NCBI GenBank assembly: GCA_034086705.1
Contig: JAXDZV010000086.1
Span: forward strand, 1-33,306
Reading direction: 5' to 3'
Length of the DNA: 33,306 nucleotides
DNA from: UMGS1225 sp034086705
GTDB lineage: Bacteria; Bacillota; Clostridia; Oscillospirales; CAG-272
Of the stretch, positions 23,875 through 30,848 are shown piece after piece. The notes below the pieces were generated by a model, which was not told the DNA's origin, made no database searches, and saw only the letters and a program-made list of their open reading frames with translations. How positions within the stretch are numbered: the first letter of the stretch is position 1; every line of letters begins with the position of its first letter. A program made the translations under genes and the position numbers.

Positions 23875-25839
23875 CTAAGAGGAGAGCGACGCGCCTTCGC
23901 CGCTGAGCGGCGGCTCTCCGCTTATGCACCCTTGCCCGGCCATAGCAGTAGTTTGCACTGCTGTTTCCCTCGCCTGCAAAAAGGCAACCGTTTCTGCTGC
24001 TGCCGGATAGTGTAGTGACTCCATTAGGCGCCAATAATGCAACTGTACCTCCGTATCTGCCGGATCGCCGAAGGCACCTCCCAAAAAGCTTTGCCGCGTT
24101 TGCTCGATCATCGCCGTTCGGTCTTCTGCAAGCTGCGTTTGCTCATCGCAGGAAAATAGAAAGGCATCGTTCCAATACCAGGTGCCCGCCTCGTCCTGTT
24201 CTAAAAAATCCAGCCGATTAAACACGGTAAAACTTTGCTCTCCATTGGCATCCCGACAGGGAACCGGCCGCGGTTCCGTAGTGTAAGCCAGTTTAAATTT
24301 GAAGATCAATTCAAACAATTTGGCAAATGCCGCCTCTTTCATCACCCGTTTAGATTGCAAACGCCCCGCACTTTGCCGTGCCTGAATTTCTTTCGCTTTT
24401 CCGCTTTGTGCCGAGTTATCCGATTGCCCTTGATAGGAATAGGTAATACCCAGCGTCTGCCGCGCTTCCTCGTATACCTGCCGCAGATATGCCATATCTT
24501 GTGCAATTTCGCCCTGTGTTGTATGCACATCGATCATCGCCTTGTCAGCGGGGTTTTCTAAGCGAATCACCTTCATCTCTCCGCTGTCCACCCGGATGGT
24601 CGCATCATTCGGCAAAGTCAGATATGATCCGGCTCCCAACAGCTTTTCCAAAATTTTCACGGAGAGCCGATTGGTTGTGTTCTGCTGATCGGCAATCTTA
24701 TCAATATCACTCTCGCCGAATAATCTGCCATACACCGATGTGTTCTTTTGCAGTACAATGGGAAATACGTCCGGCTTATACCGTGGAATCCACAGTGGTT
24801 CTAGCACCGGGGTGTTATACTGCGCATCCGGCGCTGCCGCAACGCTCTGCTCAGGCAGCAGCGGTGGCATGCCAAAGCCGCGCGGCTGCGGAAGATAGAT
24901 CGCTTCATAATCCTCCTCGCTGTCCGTCCATTGCCGGCACCCGCAAAAAGAACATGTATCCCGTGCAGGGATCGAAAGAGACTGCTGTTCCGCCGGAATA
25001 TCCTGACACAGCGGATATGTGCCATCCACGCTTTGTTTTCCAAGCGGTGGTTGCGCCGGCCGCTGCGGCGCGCCGCATTTGGCACATCGCCGCAGGCGAT
25101 GTGCCTGATAATCCGTAAGGTCTTGCAATACCGTGTCCCCGCACCAAGAAAACAGGCCAATACCCCCGCGCCCATTTCGATAATACGCAATATACTGTGT
25201 GCGTAAATCTTCCTGGGGTGTTTGTTCTGCAACACCACGCAATGCAGGCTCAGTTTCTTCTTGCTGCGCAAGTTCCACACCGTATTTTCGTTCCAAATAT
25301 CCCCGTGTTTGCGGAACAGCTGTAATAATCCATTCCATATCCTCAACGCCGGTATAAACACCCGGCTGTGGGTAAATGGTTTTGGGGTGCAAAAGTGAAA
25401 GAGACACATCTCCATACTCTGTATGTGTTCCCTGTGCAGGATCCCATTCCACCAACCAGCCGCAGCCTCCCTGAATCGGCACCGTACGCTCCGCCATATC
25501 AATCAATTCTTCGGTGCGCAAACGATCCAGCTCCGCGCGTAACATGTCCTCAATGAGCCTTGCCCGTCCCTGATCCTGTTGTCGCTTCGCACGCACCTTC
25601 GGCATGGGAATGCTCGTGCTCACCATGCTTTCTATCAGTTCCATGGCAATATTACGCACATGTGTTGTTGTTTTGATTTTGTCGTTCGGAATCACCGGGT
25701 CAATTTCTTTTCGTTCCCCACGATATATTTTTTCTCTGCGGTCTGCTGCTTCCCCCCAAAGGCTGTCATGTTCCTCTTTTGCCCGCGCAAGACGCTGTTG
25801 CCATAAAACAAGATGTCCTTTGTTATTCTTTTGCCGCAT
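23875..25839 (-). CDS. Phage portal protein with zinc-ribbon insertion
   Basis: This 654-residue portal forms the dodecameric gate at one head vertex. Landmarks are DRREKIYRGER, VRNIAMELIESMVSTSIPMP, VYGRLFGESDIDKIADQQNTTNRLS, in short DKIADQQNTTNRLS, and SKRVMKEAAFAKLFELIF. Residues about 252-301 carry CAKC, a later C, and CSFCGC: a four-to-six-Cys zinc ribbon inserted in the clip or wing region. Ribosome-binding site GAGGGG supports ATG 25839; earlier in-frame ATGs at 25845, 25872 and 25881 lack a well-spaced site. The C-terminus is rich in Ala/Thr/Gly, which may be the barrel tail. It is slightly long for the family, in line with the insertion. Confidence 0.85.
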   Translation of the reverse strand: MRQKNNKGHLVLWQQRLARAKEEHDSLWGEAADRREKIYRGERKEIDPVIPNDKIKTTTHVRNIAMELIESMVSTSIPMPKVRAKRQQDQGRARLIEDMLRAELDRLRTEELIDMAERTVPIQGGCGWLVEWDPAQGTHTEYGDVSLSLLHPKTIYPQPGVYTGVEDMEWIITAVPQTRGYLERKYGVELAQQEETEPALRGVAEQTPQEDLRTQYIAYYRNGRGGIGLFSWCGDTVLQDLTDYQAHRLRRCAKCGAPQRPAQPPLGKQSVDGTYPLCQDIPAEQQSLSIPARDTCSFCGCRQWTDSEEDYEAIYLPQPRGFGMPPLLPEQSVAAAPDAQYNTPVLEPLWIPRYKPDVFPIVLQKNTSVYGRLFGESDIDKIADQQNTTNRLSVKILEKLLGAGSYLTLPNDATIRVDSGEMKVIRLENPADKAMIDVHTTQGEIAQDMAYLRQVYEEARQTLGITYSYQGQSDNSAQSGKAKEIQARQSAGRLQSKRVMKEAAFAKLFELIFKFKLAYTTEPRPVPCRDANGEQSFTVFNRLDFLEQDEAGTWYWNDAFLFSCDEQTQLAEDRTAMIEQTRQSFLGGAFGDPADTEVQLHYWRLMESLHYPAAAETVAFLQARETAVQTTAMAGQGCISGEPPLSGEGASLSS

Positions 25840-25881
25840 TGCCATCCCCTCTTTTCGTTGTATAGAATTCATGCCGACCAA

Positions 25882-27384
25882 TCAATCCATCCTGGGTTTT
25901 CCCCATCGGGCGAGAAGCTGTTCTCTCTGCGTCGGGCTCGCCTGCCGGTAATCCTGCCACTGGTCTGCTCTCCAATGTACCACTCTCTGCGGCTGCACAC
26001 AGGTATTGCTTTGCTGTGGGCGAATCATATGTGCAATTGCCAATGCCATCACTCGGTCATCATGTGCACCGTTTTCCGCCGCTGGACGCAGATTTTCATC
26101 CCGCACAAAGCTGAGCATTTCCGTCAAGGTTTCATGATCCGCTACCAACTCCGGGTGCTCTCGAAAATTTTTCACAAGATTTGCAATCATCACCGGACGC
26201 GTCTTTGTGTCTGTTCGGAACCCATACGCACGCTGTACTGCATGCGTATAATCGTCCATACTTTCCCGCACATACTGCTTCGGATAACGAAGCCTCTGTA
26301 ATTCCCGCACCGGATATGTTGAAAAATTCACCTCAATCCCTATCAATGCGTGGTTATAATACGTTCCGAGGCAGTACAGTTCTCTTGCAAATAAATCTTC
26401 GTCCGTTGTCTGCACTAAAACGGCAGCCTGTGCCCCCGTGCGATTATCCAATACCTGTGCGCAAAACCGGTCCGACCCTTCTCCCGCCGTATCCACTCCA
26501 ATTACGTAAGGCACACCCTCCTGCGGCGGCAGATAAATACAGAGCGGTCCTCCATTTTCCCAAACCGGTGTAATATCTCGCACGTGCAAGCCGTCATAGG
26601 TATATGAGAAACTTCCACGGTGCAACGGTTGGATTTGCTTTTCCAGCTGCATCTCAACTGCTTGCCCGTCAAACACACTTTTTCCCGTAACACCCCATTC
26701 GCCCAAAGCGTATACCCGATAAAAATAGGAATCCGTTTGCCGAAAGTTTTCAAGTGTCTGAATTGCATCCTGTGAAAGAAAACGGTTGTCACGATATGTT
26801 GTACGACTGGTCAATGCACGCGGGTCCTTTTGGTCAAAGAACCGTTTCTTCAACCAATGCTGTGTATGAATGGGATTAAAACTTAGAATAATTTGCTTGT
26901 AATACGGGCTTTGATCCCGCAGCCGAATATCCAATTGGTTAAAATCGGCCTCTGTAATTTCCGAAGCTTCTTCTATCCAAATGCCCGTTATTCCGGCAAT
27001 ACTCTTCAGTTTTTCAACATCATCCAACCCGGAAAATACAATCTCCGACCCGTTTTTAAATTGCAGGCATCGCGGTACTTTTTGCACACGCGCAAGCGCC
27101 TGCGAATAGTATTGACGCGCCTGGCTGACTAACTGCGAAAAGCAAGATAGCTCAATGCTTTTATCTACCTTGCGGCAAACTAAAAACCGATGGCCTGACT
27201 CACTACTGGCACGCTCCAACAGTTTGCGCCCTGCGAAAATGCTCTTGCCAGACCCCCCGCCGCCCATCAAAACCAAATACCTGTGCCGGTCAAACAACAG
27301 CGGGGCAAAAACAGTGTTGTTTGTCTTTAAAAACGCTTCCCACCAAAGTGCCACGGCTTGCTGCTGTAGTGAAAGCTTTTTCAC
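25882..27384 (-). CDS. terL: Phage terminase large subunit
   Basis: This 500-residue packaging ATPase/nuclease has Walker A GGGGSGKS at about residues 41-48 and Walker B GIWIEEAS near 134-141, followed by the coupling segment IILSFNPIHTQHW, in short SFNPIHTQHW. The nuclease half has GVDTAGEGSD and the metal-binding GAHDDRVMALAIA. It packs DNA into the empty head. GTG 27384 has AGAAGGA at proper distance; a GTG at 27402 in the same frame has none. All three active-site groups look intact, so the motor should work. Confidence 0.92.
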   Translation of the reverse strand: MKKLSLQQQAVALWWEAFLKTNNTVFAPLLFDRHRYLVLMGGGGSGKSIFAGRKLLERASSESGHRFLVCRKVDKSIELSCFSQLVSQARQYYSQALARVQKVPRCLQFKNGSEIVFSGLDDVEKLKSIAGITGIWIEEASEITEADFNQLDIRLRDQSPYYKQIILSFNPIHTQHWLKKRFFDQKDPRALTSRTTYRDNRFLSQDAIQTLENFRQTDSYFYRVYALGEWGVTGKSVFDGQAVEMQLEKQIQPLHRGSFSYTYDGLHVRDITPVWENGGPLCIYLPPQEGVPYVIGVDTAGEGSDRFCAQVLDNRTGAQAAVLVQTTDEDLFARELYCLGTYYNHALIGIEVNFSTYPVRELQRLRYPKQYVRESMDDYTHAVQRAYGFRTDTKTRPVMIANLVKNFREHPELVADHETLTEMLSFVRDENLRPAAENGAHDDRVMALAIAHMIRPQQSNTCVQPQRVVHWRADQWQDYRQASPTQREQLLARWGKPRMD

Positions 27385-27398
27385 GTTTTGTCCTTCTC

Positions 27399-27650
27399 TC
27401 ACGGCATTTCAGCCATCCGGTCATCTGTGCTATGGCCCTCATCCCGCCGTTTACATGCTTTACCGGGTAGGCAGCCGCGTCTTTGTCCCCGCAGCAACGC
27501 ATACCCACAGATCAAGAAGGGAGACCCAACAAACAGCGCCTGCAGAAAACGGCAGTTACCGCAATCTTTCACCAAAGGATTTTCAGACCAAATACCCAAA
27601 AGATCCGGTTCTTTGCGCGCCGCATTCCAAATACTTCTCTCAGCTTGCAT
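27399..27650 (-). CDS. Small Cys-containing phage protein between TerS and TerL
   Basis: This 83-residue basic protein is encoded between the terminase genes. It contains KDCGNC, a CG pair in FLICGYALL, and GCLPGKACKRR, so Cys are spaced as CxxC plus C and CxxxxxxC; metal binding is possible. The C-terminal half is basic and may bind nucleic acid. It overlaps terS by 11 bp at its start and stops 14 bp before the terL GTG, with AGGAGGCGG upstream of ATG 27650. I do not recognise its family. Packaging help, as with HNH proteins in this place in other phages, is only a guess. Confidence 0.6.
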   Translation of the reverse strand: MQAERSIWNAARKEPDLLGIWSENPLVKDCGNCRFLQALFVGSPFLICGYALLRGQRRGCLPGKACKRRDEGHSTDDRMAEMP

Positions 27651-28176
27651 GCTCCGCCTCCTGATTTGTCTGCTCTGTACAATCCGCTGAGAAAGCAAGG
27701 GCTATCTCCCGCAGCACTCTCTCCCGCTCCGCAAGCGACATCGCATCTACCACCGCCGGTTGCGGCTCTTTTTCGTTTTTCTGTACACTGTTTGTGTTGC
27801 GCCATAAACAATATTGCTCCAGCTTTTGCTGCAAACCAGCAAGCGAGCCTTTGTTCCGTGTCATCAGCTCTTGCGCCAACCAAGCGCAAATTCTGTCATA
27901 CGCATACTCCGCTGTCTTTCGGAATCGCTCCCGCTGTGTCGGCGAAAGTGCCGGTTGCAGCGGAGCTCCCGCACGGTACTGCTCAAATTCTTCTGCGGTA
28001 ATTCCAAGTTCCAAAAACAATCCCTCCAAACAAGGCGGTGTAATATACACCACGCGCCGAATCGGTTCACCGTCCAAATCGTTTACCCCTGTATCCTCAT
28101 AGGTCGAAATTGAGCGAAAATAATGCTCCACCGCTTTTGCAAAGCCGGCGGCAGAATATCTCTTTTTCTCTGCCAC
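27640..28176 (-). CDS. terS: Phage terminase small subunit
   Basis: This 178-residue protein starts VAEKKRYSAAGFAKAVEHYF and has ITPPCLEGLFLELGITAEEF (a helix-turn-helix-like step in P22/lambda-type TerS), ERFRKTAEYAYDRICAWLAQ, and a charged C-terminus. This layout is that of phage small terminases that bind pac or cos DNA. GTG 28176 has GAAGGGGG 7 bp upstream. An in-frame ATG at 28212 lies inside the duplicated sequence, with AGGAAGG before it, so a 190-residue form is possible. Confidence 0.75.
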   Translation of the reverse strand: MAEKKRYSAAGFAKAVEHYFRSISTYEDTGVNDLDGEPIRRVVYITPPCLEGLFLELGITAEEFEQYRAGAPLQPALSPTQRERFRKTAEYAYDRICAWLAQELMTRNKGSLAGLQQKLEQYCLWRNTNSVQKNEKEPQPAVVDAMSLAERERVLREIALAFSADCTEQTNQEAEHAS

Positions 28177-28200
28177 ACTCTTTCCCCCTTCACCGCAAAA

Positions 28201-28356
28201 CCGCCTCACCATATAACCTTCCTGTCTTCTATGATACCAAGGCTTGGCCGACAACGATTGACAACTTTCGCTTGCACTTTGCTTTATCTTTGCCGCCTCA
28301 CCATATAGCCTTCCTGTCTTCTATGATACCAAGGCTTGGCCGACAACGATTGACAA
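28201..28356. repeat. Tandem direct repeat upstream of terS (two 64-bp copies, 92-bp period)
   Basis: Bases 28201-28264 and 28293-28356 are identical except at one position (28216 A versus 28308 G); the spacing is 92 bp. Each copy holds an imperfect palindrome CCAAG-G-CTTGG and, on the minus strand, an extended -10-like TGGTATCAT, AGGAAGG and ATGGTGAGGCGG. The inner copy's ATG could start TerS; the outer copy's ATG (28304) leads to a 6-codon frame, M-V-R-R-Q-R. The region could be a terminase recognition (pac/cos) site or duplicated promoter. Confidence 0.85.
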
Positions 28357-28366
28357 TTTTTCGTTT

Positions 28367-28723
28367 TCACTGCATTCCCTGACCCGTTGTTTGTACAATA
28401 CAATTAAGCCCACGCGCTTTCGCAAAAGCTGTTCGCGCATGCTGCAGCCACCGATATACCGTCCTCTCATCTGTGTACCCTGCGTGCGTTGCGTAATAGC
28501 GCACTGCAGCGTATTGCTGTTGGCGGTTCAGTACGCCCTGCAAGTACACACAGCGTACCGCTTCCCGCTGCGGTGGTGTAAGCGACTGCATGGCACAAGT
28601 GCAAGCATCCATGTCTTCCAAAAAGCCCTTCTCTGCCCCATTGCGGGGGCTGCCCCGGCGTATCCATGCGCCGTATTGCATAAATGCATGCGTTGCATAT
28701 TCCGCCACATGATCCCGCCGCAT
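28367..28723 (-). CDS. Sigma-region-4-like phage late transcription regulator
   Basis: This 118-residue protein has a C-terminal helix-turn-helix: LTPPQREAVRCVYLQG, then an insert, then YTDERTVYRWLQHARTAF. That resembles sigma factor region 4 and the ArpU/RinA-type late activators of Gram-positive phages, which turn on packaging and head genes. Its place just before the terminase genes fits this. GGAGGG stands 8 bp upstream of ATG 28723. The stop of the preceding gene overlaps this ATG (TGATG). A longer in-frame start at 28753 has no good ribosome-binding site. Confidence 0.65.
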   Translation of the reverse strand: MRRDHVAEYATHAFMQYGAWIRRGSPRNGAEKGFLEDMDACTCAMQSLTPPQREAVRCVYLQGVLNRQQQYAAVRYYATHAGYTDERTVYRWLQHARTAFAKARGLNCIVQTTGQGMQ

Positions 28724-29013
28724 CAGGCATTCCCTCCAGTCGCTGCAATGCATTGCACAGCCGCGCCCGTGCTTCCCGCATTCCCGCTCTCCGCCTCTGT
28801 AGCCCTATTTGCATACCGGCGCACACAAACATAGGATCCGCTCCCATCGCCATCTTTTTCCTGCAAGGTTTTGCTCTGCAGCCTAAGGTATTGAAACTGT
28901 TCTCTGCGCAGTTGTTCATTTTCCACCGTTAATTCCATACACAGCCGCTCCAGCTGTCTGCGTGCCATCCCTTGCAGAATGTTATTCCATTCCCCCCGTA
29001 ATTTTTGATCCAT
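28723..29013 (-). CDS. Small phage protein with coiled coil
   Basis: This 96-residue protein begins MDQKLRGEWNNILQGMAR and has a heptad-like stretch LERLCMELTVENEQLRREQFQYLR (in part: CMELTVENEQLRREQ). I do not know its family. GGGAGGGG lies upstream of ATG 29013. The frame is open further to GTG 29097, which has its own AAAGGAG site 7 bp upstream, so a 124-residue form with a Lys/Arg-rich N-terminus is possible. It is the first gene after the Cro-like regulator in transcription order. Confidence 0.55.
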   Translation of the reverse strand: MDQKLRGEWNNILQGMARRQLERLCMELTVENEQLRREQFQYLRLQSKTLQEKDGDGSGSYVCVRRYANRATEAESGNAGSTGAAVQCIAATGGNA

Positions 29014-29292
29014 ATGCGTTCCCCTCCCTTTTTGCATTTTTATTTCGTTTTTCATGAATTTTTTTGCCATATGTCTGGATTTTTTCCTGTCACGCACATG
29101 CACGCTCCTTTGTTTATTTTTTTCAAAAAAATTTTGTTTTTTCTGTCTGAAATCATTTATTTTTTTGATTTTATTTTTTGATATTAGCAGTATTTCGCTG
29201 GTTTTGGCGGAAGATGCCGAATACCGTCGATTCTTGTAAGGAAATTATGTTGGAAAATGTCGATCACCTCTTTGTGATTGTAAATCACAATT
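29014..29292. other. AT-rich non-coding gap between Cro-like gene and small phage protein
   Basis: This 279-bp stretch is strongly AT-rich, with long T and A runs. It holds the second operator copy (29272-29290) and an alternative GTG start with ribosome-binding site for the downstream gene (29097). I see no convincing promoter or gene of its own. Confidence 0.6.
29272..29290. promoter_or_regulatory. Operator copy 2 (TTGTGATT-N3-AATCACAA)
   Basis: Arms TTGTGATT (29272-29279) and AATCACAA (29283-29290) are perfect with a GTA centre. It shares the core GTGATT-N3-AATCAC with operator copy 1. It lies just beyond the end of the Cro-like gene, where it could control read-through or a second promoter. 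Confidence 0.7.
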
Positions 29293-29496
29293 TTAAGTAA
29301 AAAAAATCATTCGGAATTTTTCGTCGTTCAGCTCCAGCAACTCTATCAACTTTTCAATCTCGCTTGCTTTGAATTCTGTAATATTTGCGACTTTTTTGTG
29401 CAAAGAGCGACAGGAAATTCCGAGCGCTTCCGCGCATTCTCCCTTCGTTTTTCCTACACGTGCCAGAGCAGCCTCCATGCATACCGTATTTGTCAT
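29293..29496 (-). CDS. Small Cro-like phage regulator
   Basis: This 67-residue protein is a helix-turn-helix type: LARVGKTKGECAEALGISCRSLHKKVANITEFKASEIEKLIELLEL (in part KTKGECAEALGISCRSLHKK) is a CI/Cro fold with the recognition helix around ISCRSLHKK. It is encoded opposite the CI-like repressor and is the first gene to the left, like Cro in lambdoid switches. AGGAGGGG lies upstream of ATG 29496. A repressor of the CI gene is the natural inference. Confidence 0.7.
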   Translation of the reverse strand: MTNTVCMEAALARVGKTKGECAEALGISCRSLHKKVANITEFKASEIEKLIELLELNDEKFRMIFFT

Positions 29497-29515
29497 TTCT
29501 ATCCCCTCCTCTTTG

Positions 29516-29532
29516 TGTGATTTTTAATCACA
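29516..29532. promoter_or_regulatory. Operator copy 1 (TGTGATT-N3-AATCACA)
   Basis: A perfect palindrome with 7-bp arms (29516-29522, 29526-29532) and a TTT centre. It lies directly downstream of the -10 of the Cro-like gene's promoter, near the likely start site, so a bound repressor would block that promoter. Confidence 0.75.
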
Positions 29533-29537
29533 TCTAA

Positions 29538-29566
29538 ATATTACCATATAATACTGAAAATGTCAA
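29538..29566 (-). promoter_or_regulatory. Promoter of the Cro-like gene (early leftward promoter)
   Basis: Minus-strand TTGACA (29561-29566), 17 bp, TAATAT (29538-29543). Operator copy 1 overlaps its start site. Back to back with the repressor promoter. Confidence 0.75.
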
Positions 29567-29594
29567 TCCCATTTTCCATTTTTTTGAAATTATA

Positions 29595-29623
29595 TTGACG
29601 AAGCTATCATTTTATAGTATAAT
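29595..29623 (+). promoter_or_regulatory. Promoter of the CI-like repressor gene
   Basis: TTGACG (29595-29600), 17 bp, TATAAT (29618-29623), nearly consensus. The likely start site is about 29630, so the leader is short. No operator copy overlaps it, unlike the Cro-side promoter. Confidence 0.75.
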
Positions 29624-29656
29624 ATCGGTGATGAAGATAAATACAGCAAGGATTCG

Positions 29657-30112
29657 GTGTTATGGGTTATGGAAATTAACAAATTAATTCGCGAGCGGCG
29701 TCTGCAGCTCCGTCTGACACAAGCAGAACTTGCAGCGCGAGCGGGATATAAAACCCCGTCCACCATTGCAAGAATTGAATCCGGGGAAAACGATATCCCG
29801 CAGTCAAAGATTCTTTCTCTTGCCGTTGCGCTGGAATGTACCCCTTCATATCTGTTCGGCTTTACCAACGATCCGGAAGAAAGCGCTCCACCGCAGTTAA
29901 CTACGCATGAGAGTGCTTTGTTACATGCTTACCGCAACCAGCCGGAAATGCAACAGGCCGTTGACAGACTTTTAGGCCTTCCTGCAGCAGATGAAGACGC
30001 GTGCGCTTTTCTCTTTCCTTCCATCCCGTCTCCACTTCCCGATGAGGAAGCTGCTTCTATCCGGAATAACAAACCGCTGTCTGCTCTATCGCATTCACAA
30101 GAGAAAAAATAA
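29657..30112 (+). CDS. CI-like repressor, XRE-family helix-turn-helix
   Basis: This 151-residue protein has a classic XRE helix-turn-helix domain: LIRERRLQLRLTQAELAARA, then STIARIESGENDIPQSKILS, LAVALECTPSYLFG. The rest is a short, Pro/Ser/Ala-rich C-terminus without the LexA-type Ser-Lys protease domain, so RecA-driven self-cleavage is not expected. GTG 29657 has AAGGA 4 bp upstream; the alternative is ATG 29669 (MEINKLIRERR), with no clear ribosome-binding site. It is the only gene of the element on the plus strand. Confidence 0.8.
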   Translation: MLWVMEINKLIRERRLQLRLTQAELAARAGYKTPSTIARIESGENDIPQSKILSLAVALECTPSYLFGFTNDPEESAPPQLTTHESALLHAYRNQPEMQQAVDRLLGLPAADEDACAFLFPSIPSPLPDEEAASIRNNKPLSALSHSQEKK

Positions 30113-30359
30113 GTGCATCTCGCTCCGTTCGTCTTTGTGTCTCCTTTGGGTGCATGTGTTTTCTCCTTTTCCTATGTTCCCTACTATATCTGTTCTGCAC
30201 AGTTTTGCAAAGAATCTATAGCAGGCAATTTGGGACCTTATACGGCTTCGCCGCATGACTCCCATGCAAAAATAAGTACTTGATTTTCCCGCAAATCTCC
30301 AATGGAAAATTGCTACCTGAGTGGTAGGTGTTGTAAAACAGTATATTTTGGCTATCAGA

Positions 30360-30384
30360 TGCCCGAGCATAAACTGTTCGGGCA
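30360..30384. repeat. Imperfect hairpin (terminator-like)
   Basis: TGCCCGAGCA (30360-30369) pairs with TGTTCGGGCA (30375-30384), ten pairs including one G-U, loop TAAAC, then CTTCTT on the plus strand. No clear gene precedes it, so it may end the repressor transcript. Confidence 0.5.
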
Positions 30385-30635
30385 CTTCTTCTGCCCCTTA
30401 TTTCTGTGGACACATTCTTGTGCTACACTGTATGCAGCAGCGGCATACACCAAACACACCAAGACACAATACCATCTGTTTCTATCGGAAATACCGTTTG
30501 TTCTATGAAGCCTCCGTTTTCCGTCAGCAAAAGCAAAGAGCAAATATATATTGTTAAGGAATATTCTGCGATGAAGATACAGAAAGTATGGAAAACAGAC
30601 GGATATATAATTCGCCGGCGCAAAAAATAATAGGC

Positions 30636-30670
30636 AAAAGGCGTGACAAAAGCGGTCACGCCTTTTCTTT
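30636..30670 (+). terminator. Strong rho-independent terminator
   Basis: A perfect 12-bp stem, AAAAGGCGTGAC (30636-30647) with GTCACGCCTTTT (30655-30666), loop of 7 nt, then CTTTTAG. It can also work on the minus strand (downstream of 30849). No established gene lies directly before it on the plus strand. Confidence 0.8.
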
Positions 30671-30724
30671 TAGAAAGATAACCGCGTTAGCGGCGTAAGG
30701 GATACATTCATTGATTGAACCGCA

Positions 30725-30776
30725 GTGAGGTAAAATGACCCGAACATTTGAAAGTGTCCGGGGCATTTTACCTCGC
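30725..30776. repeat. Long near-perfect inverted repeat (two 25-nt arms)
   Basis: Arms 30725-30749 and 30752-30776 pair over 25 positions with two mismatches and two G-T wobbles, around a 2-nt loop. Core arms are GAGGTAAAATG and CATTTTACCTC. It is longer than usual terminators and lacks a U-run, so it may be a REP/MITE-like dispersed element or a folded RNA. Confidence 0.7.
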
Positions 30777-30848
30777 AGAGCAAACATGCGGGGTTGCTCT
30801 GTATAGAAGCGCGCTCTAATCTGTTTGACAAATCGGAATGTATTGCGG

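Larger units (their letters stand above)
16792..30112. mobile_element. Compact prophage-like element (short-tailed type, no integrase seen)
   Basis: The element has a CI/Cro-type switch (29.3-30.1 kb), then a minus-strand run of regulator, terminase small and large subunits, portal, scaffold, capsid, connector, lysis genes, and a gp10-like protein. The order is that of a late module of a tailed phage. There are no genes for integrase, excisionase, recombination, primase, helicase, polymerase, tape measure, major tail or baseplate. The ends are set from gene content: the aro terminator at about 16.75 kb on one side and the end of the repressor gene on the other; I found no flanking att duplication. 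All structural reading frames look intact, with good ribosome-binding sites, which argues against long-standing decay. Confidence 0.8.
30113..30848. other. Non-coding region beyond the repressor gene
   Basis: This 736-bp region has no gene I can support. It holds three hairpins (30360-30384, 30636-30670, 30725-30776; see separate entries) and smaller ones (CTACC...GGTAG at 30313-30327; CCGC-GTTA-GCGG near 30683-30694). A possible short plus-strand frame, ATG 30571 to TAA 30630 (19 codons, AAGGA upstream, or 41 codons from ATG 30505), runs into the terminator at 30636. No integrase or tRNA gene, the usual contents next to a phage repressor, is present. Confidence 0.6.

Noticed and set aside
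28201..28356. Two-copy repeat as a mini CRISPR array
   Set aside because: Only two copies of 64 bp with a 28-bp gap, and no cas genes; the copies hold a promoter-like and start-codon sequence.
28467..28919. Second long minus-strand frame over the sigma-like regulator gene
   Set aside because: It overlaps two better-supported genes in another frame and has no ribosome-binding site.
29054..29239. Hydrophobic plus-strand open frame of 61 codons
   Set aside because: It arises from T-rich DNA, has no ribosome-binding site, and runs against the early transcript.
30095..30385. Minus-strand open frame of 96 codons overlapping the repressor end and the first hairpin
   Set aside because: No ribosome-binding site, low-complexity and crossing a hairpin; probably chance reading of non-coding or repeated DNA.
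30505..30630. Plus-strand short frame ending VWKTDGYIIRRRKK just before a terminator
   Set aside because: No ribosome-binding site at ATG 30505 and only 19 codons from ATG 30571; suggestive but not enough to call.
16750..30670. Possible att duplication between the two terminators (both contain ACGCCTTTT)
   Set aside because: The shared stretch is only about nine bases and is part of two terminator stems; too short and explained by that role.
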